A stretch of DNA of 64,000 nt from JBAZPT01 sp041645535 (GCA_041645535.1 JBAZPT010000003.1:57733-121732), one strand, 5' to 3'; shown: positions 1 to 7,522, counted from the stretch's first letter. The notes: a model not told the origin generated them from the letters alone. Made by a program: numbers and translations.

Positions 1-731
1 GGTTCTATTTTATATTCTACCTTCGACTTTTCTAAACCATAAACCTTTGCCATCTGATCCATTTCCGCAATTTGTTTTTCCAGATCAATTTTGGAAACCG
101 GCAAGAGCTGTCTCACTTTCGTCTGTTGGTTGATAGTAGAAATATAATCCGTATAAATTATCACTACTTTGTCATATTTTTTCGCGAGATATTCATCCAT
201 CACAATTTTCCCGAGAGAGCGCACATTTTCAATACCGGGAAGATATGTAAGTTCCGGAAAACTGGCCACAATATTCTTTCCCAGCTTTCGCACCAGCGCT
301 TCGCCTTTTTTCCCAACGGTGATGAAATCGATTTTTAGCTCGTCTTTAGAAGCTAAGCTTCTCTTGGTCGCTTCGGTCGAGAGAAGCTTAGCTTCTGAAG
401 CCATTAACCTCTCCGGGTTTTTTATCTGCTCAATAATTTTTTTGGAGATATTGGAATTGAAAGATCCGCAAAGTCCTTTGTTGGATGTGACTACTACCAT
501 GAGCACTGCTTTCACCGGCCGTCTTTCCAAAAGCCCGACATTATATTCCGAGAACGCCCGCGCCAAGTTTGTCAGCACGCTCCAAGCACTGTGCGCGTAA
601 GCCCGAATCGCCAAAACCGAAGCCACCGCCCGGCGCATTTTGGCAGCCGAAACCATCTCCATGGCTTTCGTAATCTTCCTGGTGTTATTGATGGATTTTA
701 TGCGTCTTTTGATGTCTTTACTTGAAGCCAT
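1..731 (-). CDS. atpG: F0F1 ATP synthase subunit gamma (partial, continues past left edge)
   Basis: Central stalk subunit of ATP synthase, which couples rotation of the c-ring to catalysis in the alpha/beta hexamer. The frame opens at an ATG at 729-731 and stays open for 243 codons to the window edge. The N-terminus MASSKDIKRRIKSINNTRKI and the later NKGLCGSFNSN are typical of the gamma family. It starts 13 bases after the atpA stop, as expected in an atp operon. Between EQIK and the conserved IDFITVGKKG there is about 20 residues of extra sequence encoded by a perfect inverted repeat (348-396). The identification is secure; the C-terminal part is outside the window. Confidence 0.95.
   Translation of the reverse strand, partial: MASSKDIKRRIKSINNTRKITKAMEMVSAAKMRRAVASVLAIRAYAHSAWSVLTNLARAFSEYNVGLLERRPVKAVLMVVVTSNKGLCGSFNSNISKKIIEQIKNPERLMASEAKLLSTEATKRSLASKDELKIDFITVGKKGEALVRKLGKNIVASFPELTYLPGIENVRSLGKIVMDEYLAKKYDKVVIIYTDYISTINQQTKVRQLLPVSKIDLEKQIAEMDQMAKVYGLEKSKVEYKIE
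348..396. repeat. Palindromic element in frame inside atpG
   Basis: Two 16-base arms (AGAAGCTAAGCTTCTC at 348-363 and its exact reverse complement at 381-396) enclose 17 bases. The element is read in frame as about residues 112-128 of AtpG, at a place where family members have a short loop, and the reading frame is kept on both sides. Confidence 0.85.
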
Positions 732-743
732 AAATTTCTAATT

Positions 744-2318
744 TCAGTTTTGGTATATTTCCTTAAATTCTTTGATAGCTTTTTCTAATTTTGCAACAAC
801 ATCGTCTGTCAACTCTTTCTTTTCGGAAATTGCTGCAAGTGCATCTTTCCCTTCCGTCTTCATGAATTTGTGAAAATCATTTTCCCAAGCTTTTACTTTT
901 TCCACCGCCACATCGTCCATGAAACTATTGGTAAGCGCATAAAGAATCGCTACTTGGTTTTCCACCGCCATTGGAGAATATTGGTCTTGCTTGAGAATCT
1001 CCACCGTTCTTCTTCCTCTTTCAATCTGCATCCGGGTTTTTTCATCCAAGTCTGATCCAAATTGCGCAAACGCTTCCAATTCTCTAAATTGCGCCAAATC
1101 CAAACGCAATTTTCCCGCCACTTTTTTCATGGCCTTGATTTGCGCGGCTGATCCCACGCGAGACACTGAAAGTCCAACGTTCAATGCCGGGCGGATGCCT
1201 TTGTAAAATAAATCCGCTTCCAAATATATTTGTCCATCAGTGATGGAAATAACATTAGTCGGAATGTAAGCTGAAACATCGCCGGCTTGCGTTTCAATAA
1301 TTGGAAGCGCCGTAAGCGATCCGCCGCCAAAATCCTTGTTTAATTTGGCGCTTCTTTCAAGTAAGCGTGAGTGCAGATAGAAAATATCTCCCGGATAGGC
1401 TTCCCGTCCCGGCGGTCTTTTCAAAATCAAAGACATCTGGCGATAGGCCCAAGCGTGTTTTGACAAATCATCATAAATCACCAGCACGTCTTTGCCTTGA
1501 TCCATAAAATATTCGCCGATGGCACAGCCGGAATATGGAGCAATGTATGAAAACGCTGCCGGATCAGACGCGCCAGCCACCACGACGATTGTATAGTCCA
1601 TGGCGCCTCTTTTTTGCAATTCTGCCACAATGCGCGCGACTTTTGATTCTTTCTGCCCGATCGCGACATAAATGCAAATCATATCTTGTCCCTTCTGGTT
1701 GATGATGGCATCAATCGCCACCGCGGTTTTTCCAGTTTGCCTGTCGCCGATGATAAGTTCGCGTTGTCCGCGTCCGATTGGAATGGCCGCGTCAATGGCT
1801 TTGATGCCGGTTTGCACCGGCTGATAAACTGACTGGCGGGTAATCACGCCCGGAGCAATCTTCTCTATGGGATAATATTTTAATTCGTGATTCGTCTTAT
1901 TCGTTCCTGATTCGCGTGAATTCGTGATATCACCTTTGCCGTCAATCGCTTGTCCCAATGGATTGATAACTCGGCCGATCATATTTTCTCCGGCCGGCAC
2001 AGACAAAATTCTCCCCGTGGCTTTGACCATGTCGCCTTCCTTGATGCCTTTGTCATCGCCCAAAACCACTACTCCAATCCTATCCTCTTCCAGATTCAAC
2101 GCCACTCCAAAAACAGATTCGCGACCATTCGCTCCTGATTCGTTTTCATTCGTAGTTTCAAACTCAACCATTTCACTGGCCATAATGTCCGACAGCCCCG
2201 AAACGCGCGCCACGCCGTCCCCCACTTCCAAAACTGTCCCGACTTTTTCGGTTTTAGTCTTGGCTTCAAAGCCTTCGATTTGTTTTTTAAGCTGGTCGAT
2301 GATGTAATCTTTTGACAT
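744..2318 (-). CDS. atpA: F0F1 ATP synthase subunit alpha
   Basis: Non-catalytic nucleotide-binding subunit of the F1 head, 524 residues, full length for the family. The Walker A motif GDRQTGKT lies at residues 191-198, and the N-terminal beta-barrel and C-terminal helical domain are both present. It lies directly upstream of atpG. Two stretches, about residues 56-67 and 131-145, are extra compared with usual alpha subunits and come from the same short repeat built on CGAAT units (2116-2153 and 1889-1925). Both fall in loops of the N-terminal half, so the enzyme is probably still functional. Confidence 0.97.
   Translation of the reverse strand: MSKDYIIDQLKKQIEGFEAKTKTEKVGTVLEVGDGVARVSGLSDIMASEMVEFETTNENESGANGRESVFGVALNLEEDRIGVVVLGDDKGIKEGDMVKATGRILSVPAGENMIGRVINPLGQAIDGKGDITNSRESGTNKTNHELKYYPIEKIAPGVITRQSVYQPVQTGIKAIDAAIPIGRGQRELIIGDRQTGKTAVAIDAIINQKGQDMICIYVAIGQKESKVARIVAELQKRGAMDYTIVVVAGASDPAAFSYIAPYSGCAIGEYFMDQGKDVLVIYDDLSKHAWAYRQMSLILKRPPGREAYPGDIFYLHSRLLERSAKLNKDFGGGSLTALPIIETQAGDVSAYIPTNVISITDGQIYLEADLFYKGIRPALNVGLSVSRVGSAAQIKAMKKVAGKLRLDLAQFRELEAFAQFGSDLDEKTRMQIERGRRTVEILKQDQYSPMAVENQVAILYALTNSFMDDVAVEKVKAWENDFHKFMKTEGKDALAAISEKKELTDDVVAKLEKAIKEFKEIYQN
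1889..1925. repeat. In-frame CGAAT-type repeat in atpA, copy 2
   Basis: On the plus strand the pattern is GATTCG, short spacer, ATTCGTTCCTGATTCG, spacer, ATTCGT. It aligns nearly base for base with the copy at 2116-2153 and encodes about residues 131-145 of AtpA. Confidence 0.7.
2116..2153. repeat. In-frame CGAAT-type repeat in atpA, copy 1
   Basis: Plus-strand pattern GATTCG, spacer, ATTCGCTCCTGATTCG, spacer, ATTCGT, matching the copy at 1889-1925. It encodes extra residues about 56-67 of AtpA, next to the conserved FGVALNLEED segment. Confidence 0.7.
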
Positions 2319-2358
2319 ATATTTTGAATATTTTATGATTTACAAATTTATTTGACTA

Positions 2359-2387
2359 TTGACAACTTACTATTCTTTTGCTATCTT
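2359..2387 (+). promoter_or_regulatory. Sigma70-type promoter for the small gene at 2434
   Basis: A perfect -35 (TTGACA, 2359-2364), 17-base spacer and -10 (TATCTT, 2382-2387) preceded by TGC, an extended -10. It points away from the atp operon strand and leads to a strong ribosome binding site (AAGGAGGTG) before 2434. Confidence 0.7.
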
Positions 2388-2433
2388 AAAATGTCTTGAA
2401 TTCAACGAAATTTGGGAAAAAGGAGGTGCAGAA

Positions 2434-2706
2434 ATGAAAGCTTGTTTTAGAATGATTGGTGGTAGAAAGGTATTGCCAAAAAGTGGTGACTTGCTGCTCC
2501 GCGCCACTGATAATTCGTTCCTGTTAATTTCAAACAAACATGGTAAATGCGGTCTAATGATAGACGGAAAACCCGTAAAATCAACTGATGCTGATGATAT
2601 TATGGAAATCGTCTGCGCAATATTGTCGGCTTCCACTCCTCCAAGTGCTAAAATTAAACCCAAAATTGACCGCGCAAGCACTTTGTTACCATCAATAAGA
2701 ATGTAA
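2434..2706 (+). CDS. Small protein of unknown function (90 aa)
   Basis: Not recognised. The ATG at 2434 is chosen because a strong Shine-Dalgarno sequence (AAGGAGGTG) ends seven bases before it and a TTGACA/TATCTT promoter lies just upstream. The protein starts MKACFRMIGGRKVLPKSGD, has no clear signal peptide, and ends in a proline- and serine-rich tail. It is encoded opposite to the atp genes, between the atpH 3' fragment and atpA, and is followed by its own hairpin terminator (2722-2768). Promoter, ribosome site and terminator together make it a believable free-standing gene despite the lack of family resemblance. Confidence 0.65.
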   Translation: MKACFRMIGGRKVLPKSGDLLLRATDNSFLLISNKHGKCGLMIDGKPVKSTDADDIMEIVCAILSASTPPSAKIKPKIDRASTLLPSIRM

Positions 2707-2721
2707 TTATCCCCCGGGTAC

Positions 2722-2768
2722 GATCGCCAATCGACACAGTCGATTTCCCATAAAGGCGATCTTTTTTA
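2722..2768 (+). terminator. Nested-hairpin terminator of the 2434 gene
   Basis: GATCGCC at 2722-2728 pairs with GGCGATC at 2755-2761, with an inner TCGAC/GTCGA hairpin, followed by a T-run. The following bases (ATTTTTCCAAAGAACTT) recur after the terminator at 4814-4841, part of the apparent duplication. Confidence 0.75.
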
Positions 2769-2769
2769 T

Positions 2770-2898
2770 TTTTCCAAAGAACTTACTATATAAATCCAAA
2801 TTTCAAAATCCAAATTGTTCCAAATCAAATCCAAAATCTAAACCTTTAAATTTTTGACATTTGAGCTTGATTTGAAATTTGAACTTTGGCATTTGAGC
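2770..2898. repeat. Intergenic AAATTTGGATTT-type repeat
   Basis: A/T-rich run built from repeated AAATCCAAA / TTTGAAATTTG words, partly inverted. Similar words occur inside the 5' end of the giant surface gene (about 59990-60065), where they are translated. Confidence 0.45.
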
Positions 2899-3060
2899 TT
2901 AATCAGCCAGAGTTTTTCTTAAACTATTCAGTCGTGCAGACAAACTTCCATCTATTATTTCGTCACCTATCTTTATAATTATTCCGCCTTTTATATTTTC
3001 ATCAATTTTATTCTTTATCGCCACTTCTTTCGCCTTGTATTTGTTACTTACATAATATCT
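2899..3060 (-). pseudogene. Second copy of the atpH 3' end (fragment)
   Basis: The frame reads YYVSNKYKAKEVAIKNKID and on to a stop at 2899, closely matching the C-terminal 50 residues or so of intact AtpH (4840-5241). The homology begins at ATTATGTAAGTA, exactly where the DUF4143 ATPase gene ends, and nothing of the AtpH N-terminal domain precedes it. It has no credible start and is best read as a displaced or duplicated 3' end. The order atpH, insertion, atpH tail, atpA suggests that the insertion split or duplicated atpH. Confidence 0.8.
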
Positions 3061-4352
3061 TCCAACACCATCCATTTCCACACCGGCACAATATGTATAT
3101 TTTTGCCGTCAATTTTTCTTTCTTCCTCCTGGTCTTTGGTGAGCAGCCAGCCCTCTTTCAGGTTGAATTTTCTCATCGCTTCCAGCAAGCCTTTCAATTC
3201 CCTTTCTTCCGTGTTTTTGTCGAGCTGTTTTGTCACCTGAATCGCCTGAGTTATTTTCATTCCGGTTTTTATCACAAAATCACATTCATTTTTATCTTTG
3301 AAATAAAATATTTTCTGGCCCTGCTGCAGCAAGCGGACAAAAACCGTATTTTCCAAAAGCCGGCCGTAATTTTCGCTGAACGCGAAAGAAACCGCGTTGA
3401 TGAAGCCGTTGTCAATCGCGTAGACTTTTTTTGGATAATTCTCCTGTTTTTTCAAGGAATACTGATAATTGGAAATTTCAAACAGCAGAAACGATTTTTC
3501 AAAAAAACTTATGTATTCCTTGACCGTTTTGTCCTGCACTTTCAAATATTCCCCCAATGAATTATAGCTGTATCCCTGCCCGATATTGGAAAAGAGATAC
3601 AGCAGCAGATTTTCTATTTCCTGGGTTTTTTTCACTTCAAACCTGGGCACGATATCCTGGTATAATATGTTTTTATAATAGTTGATCAAAATTTCTTTTT
3701 TTATTTCCTGATTTTTTTCCAGAACCACTTCCGGGAATCCTCCGTTTTTGAGATATTCCTGGAATAACTTCGCTATATTTTTCTGATTTTTATGGACGGA
3801 CATTTTATCTTTCAGCCCGACATTCCGCAAGCCGGCGATTTCATCAAAACTGAAAGGATAGATGTTTTTGGCGATTGACCGTCCGGAAAGCAAGGTCGCC
3901 ATTTCTCTTGAAAGCAGCTGCGAATTCGATCCGGTGATGAAAAACTTGATTCCGCCCTTTTCATAGCGAGCCTTCACAAACACCTGCCAATTGTCAAAAA
4001 ACTGAACCTCGTCCAAAAAAACAAAGACTTTGCCTTTCGGTTCGGCTAGGGGCAAATATTCTTCGAAAAGAGCATCCAAATTTTTAGGATCGTCTTTAAA
4101 TGAATACAGGAACGGATCTTCCAGATTCAGAAAAAGAATGTTTTTCGGGTTGATCTTTTTCGCACTAATGAGAAAATTCACCATTTGCTTGGAGACAGTC
4201 GACTTGCCGCTGCGCCGCACTCCGATCAATGCTAAAATATGCCTGATGCCGATCAGTTTTTCCAATTCTTCCGTCACTCTTCTCGGGAATCCGGCTGAAA
4301 ATTTGCTTTCTTCCCAATGGGTATTTTGTTCAATAATGAGTTTTTCAAACAT
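3048..4352 (-). CDS. AAA ATPase with DUF4143 domain
   Basis: Predicted P-loop ATPase of the AAA_14/DUF4143 family, 434 residues; such proteins are widespread in reduced genomes but have no agreed function. Walker A is GVRRSGKS (residues 44-51) and Walker B VFVFLDEV (109-116), followed by FFITGSNSQLLS, typical of the family. The C-terminal half is the DUF4143, nuclease-like part. Its last two codons and stop lie in DNA homologous to atpH, so the native end may have been lost on insertion. Two operator-like palindromes lie just upstream (4355-4412). It interrupts the atp operon between atpH and atpA. Confidence 0.9.
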   Translation of the reverse strand: MFEKLIIEQNTHWEESKFSAGFPRRVTEELEKLIGIRHILALIGVRRSGKSTVSKQMVNFLISAKKINPKNILFLNLEDPFLYSFKDDPKNLDALFEEYLPLAEPKGKVFVFLDEVQFFDNWQVFVKARYEKGGIKFFITGSNSQLLSREMATLLSGRSIAKNIYPFSFDEIAGLRNVGLKDKMSVHKNQKNIAKLFQEYLKNGGFPEVVLEKNQEIKKEILINYYKNILYQDIVPRFEVKKTQEIENLLLYLFSNIGQGYSYNSLGEYLKVQDKTVKEYISFFEKSFLLFEISNYQYSLKKQENYPKKVYAIDNGFINAVSFAFSENYGRLLENTVFVRLLQQGQKIFYFKDKNECDFVIKTGMKITQAIQVTKQLDKNTEERELKGLLEAMRKFNLKEGWLLTKDQEEERKIDGKNIHIVPVWKWMVLEDIM

Positions 4353-4354
4353 AT

Positions 4355-4412
4355 TTTATTCGTGGTCTATTACGAAATAATCATCGTTTATTCGTAGTGT
4401 ACTACGAATAAA
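4355..4412. promoter_or_regulatory. Tandem palindromic operators upstream of the DUF4143 ATPase
   Basis: A perfect dyad at 4387-4412 (TTTATTCGTAGT, two bases, ACTACGAATAAA) and an imperfect copy at 4355-4380 with the same outline. Centres are 32 bases apart, about three helical turns. They sit directly before the ATPase start at 4352, as expected for a repressor site. The regulator is unknown. Confidence 0.6.
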
Positions 4413-4432
4413 ACTTTGTGTCAAACTGGGTC

Positions 4433-4461
4433 TTGACATCTTGGCCGTTTTGATATACATT
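4433..4461 (+). promoter_or_regulatory. Promoter for the small secreted protein gene at 4513
   Basis: TTGACA at 4433-4438 and a TGATATACAT block at 4451-4460 that can serve as an extended -10. A strong ribosome site (AAAGGAGGTG) follows before the ATG at 4513. Confidence 0.6.
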
Positions 4462-4512
4462 ACAGAGTCTAGATTTTCAACGCAAGATTTGGACGAAAGG
4501 AGGTGATTTTAG

Positions 4513-4791
4513 ATGGTAAAGAGAATATTGTTAATCGCAGTATCTTTGTTCTTTCTCTTGTCTATAGCACCACCAACATTAATGGCTGACGAGAAAAAGG
4601 CAGACCAGGTTATTATATTTACGGGGGAGGACTATGATCTAAATAGCGTCACTTCGAACATTCAGGAGAGATTAAACAATTGGCTTAGAAACAACAAAGT
4701 AAAGGCAAAGCAAATCTCGACATCAATAGCAACTGCTCAGCGTACTTTTGAACATCCGACCTATATAATAACGATAACCGTACTTCACTAA
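4513..4791 (+). CDS. Small secreted protein of unknown function
   Basis: 92 residues with an obvious signal peptide: MVKRILL, a hydrophobic core LIAVSLFFLLSIAPP, and a likely cleavage after LMA. The mature part (about 68 residues) contains NIQERLNNWLRNN and ends in an ITITVLH strand; no family was recognised. The start is supported by AAAGGAGGTG eight bases upstream and a TTGACA promoter. It converges on atpH and has its own terminator (4814-4841). Its position relative to atpH mirrors that of the 2434 gene relative to the atpH fragment, though the two proteins are unrelated. Confidence 0.75.
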   Translation: MVKRILLIAVSLFFLLSIAPPTLMADEKKADQVIIFTGEDYDLNSVTSNIQERLNNWLRNNKVKAKQISTSIATAQRTFEHPTYIITITVLH

Positions 4792-4813
4792 TCATCCACG
4801 GCTGAGCCCTTGG

Positions 4814-4841
4814 GTCGCATCGATTTTAGATGCGACTTTTT
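4814..4841 (+). terminator. Terminator of the 4513 gene
   Basis: GTCGCATC (4814-4821), seven-base loop, GATGCGAC (4829-4836), then five T. It touches the convergent atpH stop. Confidence 0.85.
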
Positions 4842-5241
4842 ATTTTTCCAAAGAACTTTTTAAACTTCTTAACTTTCCTGAAATACTAGCATCAATAATC
4901 TCATCTCCAACTTTGATAATTATTCCGCCTTTTATGCTTTTATCAATTTTATTCTTTATCACTACTTCTTTCGCTTTGTATTTAGTACTTACATAATTAC
5001 GTAATTTATTACTTACATCCTTGCTTAACGCTTCCCGGCTGGTAATTTCCGCTTCGACAATTCCATTTTTCTGATTATAAATACTGTTGAATTTTACGAT
5101 AATTTTTCCCGCCATTTTCAGCTGATTGTTTTTTGCCAGCATACTAATAAATTTTTTAGCCACAGTTTCAACATCCTGCTTGGATTTTCCATCAGTTAAT
5201 TCATACAGCGTATTTGCATATTGTGAGGCCGTAACTTTCAT
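4840..5241 (-). CDS. atpH: F0F1 ATP synthase subunit delta
   Basis: Peripheral-stalk subunit joining F1 to the b subunits. At 133 residues it is short compared with the usual 175-180. The N-terminus KVTASQYANTLYELTDGKSK and the C-terminal KGGIIIKVGDEIIDASISGK are characteristic; the middle is reduced. It lies between atpF and, normally, atpA; here 2.5 kb of other DNA follows. Its last 50 codons are repeated at 2899-3060. A REP-like repeat (5250-5337) separates it from atpF. Confidence 0.9.
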   Translation of the reverse strand: MKVTASQYANTLYELTDGKSKQDVETVAKKFISMLAKNNQLKMAGKIIVKFNSIYNQKNGIVEAEITSREALSKDVSNKLRNYVSTKYKAKEVVIKNKIDKSIKGGIIIKVGDEIIDASISGKLRSLKSSLEK

Positions 5242-5249
5242 TATAGTAT

Positions 5250-5337
5250 TGTCATCCTGAACTTGATTCAGGATCTAATTAGAGACTTGATGTAACCACT
5301 AGATTCTATTAGATTCCGGATCAAGTCCGGAATGACA
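5250..5337. repeat. REP-like inverted repeat, copy 1
   Basis: Begins TGTCATCCTGAACTTGATT and ends with a diverged reverse complement (GGATCAAGTCCGGAATGACA). The same unit occurs at 6196-6280 in the opposite order, so both atpF-H and atpE-B gaps hold this element. Confidence 0.8.
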
Positions 5338-5346
5338 TTTAAAAAA

Positions 5347-5832
5347 TTACTTCAAACTATTTTCAATTAATTCCCTATCTTTTTTATCATCAATTTTTTC
5401 TCCAATAACTTTCTCTGTCGCCATAACCACCAACTCCGCTATTTCCGCTTTGACTTCGCGGAGCATCTTGATTTTTTCAGACTCGATGCTGGCTTTGGCG
5501 TCAGTGATTATTTTTTCCGCTTGCGCCTTGGCTTCGGCCGCCATCTCATCTTTCGATTTCTTGGCCATATCTTCGGTCTTTTTCAAAATCTCTTGCGCTT
5601 CTTTTCGCGCTTTCGCGAGAACTTCTTTTTCTTTTTCGGCAATCTCCGCCAATTTCTTGTGCGATGCTTCGGCGTCTTTCAGACCCTTTTCAATCTTGTT
5701 CGTCCGGTCATTCAGCATCTTGAGAATCGGCTTGTAGGCAAAACGATGCAACACAAAAAGCAGGATTAAAAAGTTGACGATCTGCGCCAATAAAAGTTTT
5801 CCATTTATTCCCAAATTATTTAACAATTCCAT
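5347..5832 (-). CDS. atpF: F0F1 ATP synthase subunit b
   Basis: Peripheral-stalk subunit, 161 residues. One N-terminal membrane helix (about 10-30, LLLAQIVNFLILLFVLHRF) is followed by a long charged coiled coil rich in Ala, Lys and Glu, standard for subunit b. It sits between atpE and atpH. The start ATG at 5832 gives the usual length. Confidence 0.95.
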   Translation of the reverse strand: MELLNNLGINGKLLLAQIVNFLILLFVLHRFAYKPILKMLNDRTNKIEKGLKDAEASHKKLAEIAEKEKEVLAKARKEAQEILKKTEDMAKKSKDEMAAEAKAQAEKIITDAKASIESEKIKMLREVKAEIAELVVMATEKVIGEKIDDKKDRELIENSLK

Positions 5833-5885
5833 ATATTTGATTTAGTTACTAGCAGGAATCCGCGAAACGGACTCCGTGTCAAAAA

Positions 5886-6113
5886 CTAAACAAATTTAAT
5901 AATCAACGCTACAACCAACGCATAAATCGCGATGGCTTCAGTAAAGGCAATCGCGAGAATCATCGCGGTTTGCACTTTTGAAGTCGCCTCCGGGTTGCGC
6001 CCGATTGACTCCATGGCCTTGGACGCTAAAAGCCCGATGCCAATGCCGGGACCGATTGCTCCGACTGCCATGGCAATGGCCGCTCCGATCGATTTTGCTG
6101 ATTCAGGATCCAT
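5886..6113 (-). CDS. atpE: F0F1 ATP synthase subunit c
   Basis: Proteolipid of the membrane rotor ring. From the ATG at 6113 it is 75 residues: helix 1 with the GPGIGIG motif, the RNPEA polar loop, and helix 2 with the ion-binding glutamate in AFTEAIAIYA (about Glu59). Glu is not followed by Ser, which fits a proton rather than a sodium ring, though this is inference. An in-frame ATG at 6158 would add 15 residues (MTMKQICGLGEKKKS) unlike family N-termini; neither start has a good ribosome site, and 6113 is preferred on length. Confidence 0.92.
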   Translation of the reverse strand: MDPESAKSIGAAIAMAVGAIGPGIGIGLLASKAMESIGRNPEATSKVQTAMILAIAFTEAIAIYALVVALIIKFV

Positions 6114-6195
6114 ACTTTTTTTCTTTTCGCCCAACCCACATATTTGCTTCATGGTCATTGGGAGAAAAATATATTAAATAAATTAATTACTCCGT

Positions 6196-6280
6196 TGTCA
6201 TTCCGAACTTGATCCGGAATCTAATGCTTTGTGGCAACCCAGAGCTCACATTAGATCCTGAATCAAGTTCAGGATGACAA
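6196..6280. repeat. REP-like inverted repeat, copy 2
   Basis: Starts TTGTCATTCCGAACTTGATC and ends CAAGTTCAGGATGACAA; the arms match those at 5250-5337. It fills the atpE-atpB gap. Confidence 0.8.
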
Positions 6281-6282
6281 AC

Positions 6283-7035
6283 CTAGTGCGCCACTTCCGT
6301 CACTGCCATTTTGAGAAACACGAGTGTCAGCATCGCGAACACCAGCGCCTGGATAAAACCGACAAACAGTTCCAAAAATAAAAACGGCAGAGGCACGATA
6401 TAGGGAACCAGGCTCAACATCACGATCAGCAGCACCTCTCCCGCGAAAATATTCCCGAATAAACGAAAGGAGAATGATATTATCTTAGCAGTTTCACCGA
6501 TTAATTCAAGCGCGCCGACAAATGTCCCGATGAAATATGGCTTATGCAAAGGGCTCACAAAAAACTTGCCGGCATATTTAGCCGCGCCGATCGCCGCGAT
6601 CCCGAAAAATTGAATCGAGAAAAAAGAGATGAGTGCTAGCGCCAGAGTGAAATTCAAATCTGCCGAAACACTGCGCAGGAACGGAACCAAAACCGTCTTG
6701 CCGTGGATTACTTCGTTGAGACCGATTGTCCCCAAACCCGGAATAAGCTCGATCCAATTGGCAAGAATGACAAAAATAAAAATAGTCGCTACCAGCGGAA
6801 AAAACTTATTGCTTTGCTTGCGGTCTTGCGTCACGGAGTCCACTAAATTTAAAAGGGCCTCCAGAACGAATTCAACGATGTTCTGAAAGCCTTTGGGCAC
6901 CAGCTTGATTCTATTCTTAAGAAAAAAAGAGGTCGCAATAATCAAAATACTCAAAACCAAAGTCATCACCAGTGTGTTGGTAATTGGCATATTTCCGATA
7001 TGGAATAGTGGTTCAGCAGCGAGTGAAATTTCCAT
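6283..7035 (-). CDS. atpB: F0F1 ATP synthase subunit a
   Basis: Membrane stator subunit forming the ion half-channels, 250 residues with five or six membrane helices. The essential arginine is in FSFRLFGNIFAGE, and the C-terminal helix FIQALVFAMLTLVFLKMAV is typical. It follows the atpZ/I-like gene and precedes atpE in the usual order. The start at 7035 gives a normal N-terminus. Confidence 0.96.
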   Translation of the reverse strand: MEISLAAEPLFHIGNMPITNTLVMTLVLSILIIATSFFLKNRIKLVPKGFQNIVEFVLEALLNLVDSVTQDRKQSNKFFPLVATIFIFVILANWIELIPGLGTIGLNEVIHGKTVLVPFLRSVSADLNFTLALALISFFSIQFFGIAAIGAAKYAGKFFVSPLHKPYFIGTFVGALELIGETAKIISFSFRLFGNIFAGEVLLIVMLSLVPYIVPLPFLFLELFVGFIQALVFAMLTLVFLKMAVTEVAH

Positions 7036-7043
7036 ATTATATA

Positions 7044-7129
7044 AGCTGATTAGCGCAGATGATTACGCAGATTAACGCAGAGATTTTATCGGCGTATATC
7101 CGCGCGTCTATATCAGCGTTAATCCGCTT
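7044..7129. repeat. Intergenic GCAGATTAACGC-type repeat
   Basis: Words such as ACGCAGATTAACGCAGA are partly mirrored by CAGCGTTAATCCGC, giving an imperfect inverted repeat between atpB and the atpZ/I-like gene. Confidence 0.45.
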
Positions 7130-7339
7130 CTATTTCATTACTTTTATTGTTTTTTGATACACCAGCACTGTAGTCATGATTATTGAAATCAGAATTCCCA
7201 AAAGCAGGAGCCAGGGCGAGGTATCCAGTTTTTTGTCGAGTAGTCTTCCGATCAGCGCGAAAACAACAATAGGAATAACTATCGAATATCCCAGTTGCCA
7301 GGCGAATCCAAGCGCGCTCCAAGGCTTTTCATTTGCCAT
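7130..7339 (-). CDS. ATP synthase assembly protein, AtpZ/AtpI-like
   Basis: A 69-residue protein with two membrane helices (about 10-30 and 43-62) joined by a short loop, as in the AtpZ/AtpI family that precedes the atp genes and helps c-ring assembly or ion supply. MANEKPWSALGFAWQLGYS is taken as the start; an upstream in-frame codon would add residues encoded by a repeat. The ATG at 7339 lies within the base of a hairpin shared with the L,D-transpeptidase gene (see 7337-7492). Family placement rests on topology and position. Confidence 0.75.
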   Translation of the reverse strand: MANEKPWSALGFAWQLGYSIVIPIVVFALIGRLLDKKLDTSPWLLLLGILISIIMTTVLVYQKTIKVMK

Positions 7340-7492
7340 TTTTGTCTTCGAGTGGAACGAGAAGCTACAAAAATGAGCATCCCGCACCAATTCTTTAAAA
7401 AAATCTTAATCTTTTACCCGGCTAAGCCGCAGGCGAATTCACAATCGAGACTACTTTCGTCCTGAAAATAGTATTGGAATTGGCTGCGGGAC
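7337..7492. repeat. 156-bp repeat element, copy 1 (5' leader of the atp operon)
   Basis: The hairpin CATTTTTGTCTTC / GAAGCTACAAAAATG (7337-7375) leads into an inner unit bounded by inverted ends ATCCCGCACCAATTC (7379-7393) and GGAATTGGCTGCGGGA (7475-7490). The same arrangement, the same 156-bp length, occurs at 37720-37875. The inner unit alone occurs at 48811-48923. The start codon of the AtpZ/I-like gene lies at the hairpin base. Confidence 0.75.
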
Positions 7493-7522
7493 AGCCACAT
7501 ATCCATTTTAACATCAATGTTA

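Noticed and set aside
169..600. 143-codon plus-strand frame at the left edge
   Set aside because: It is antisense to atpG, whose translation is clearly conserved.
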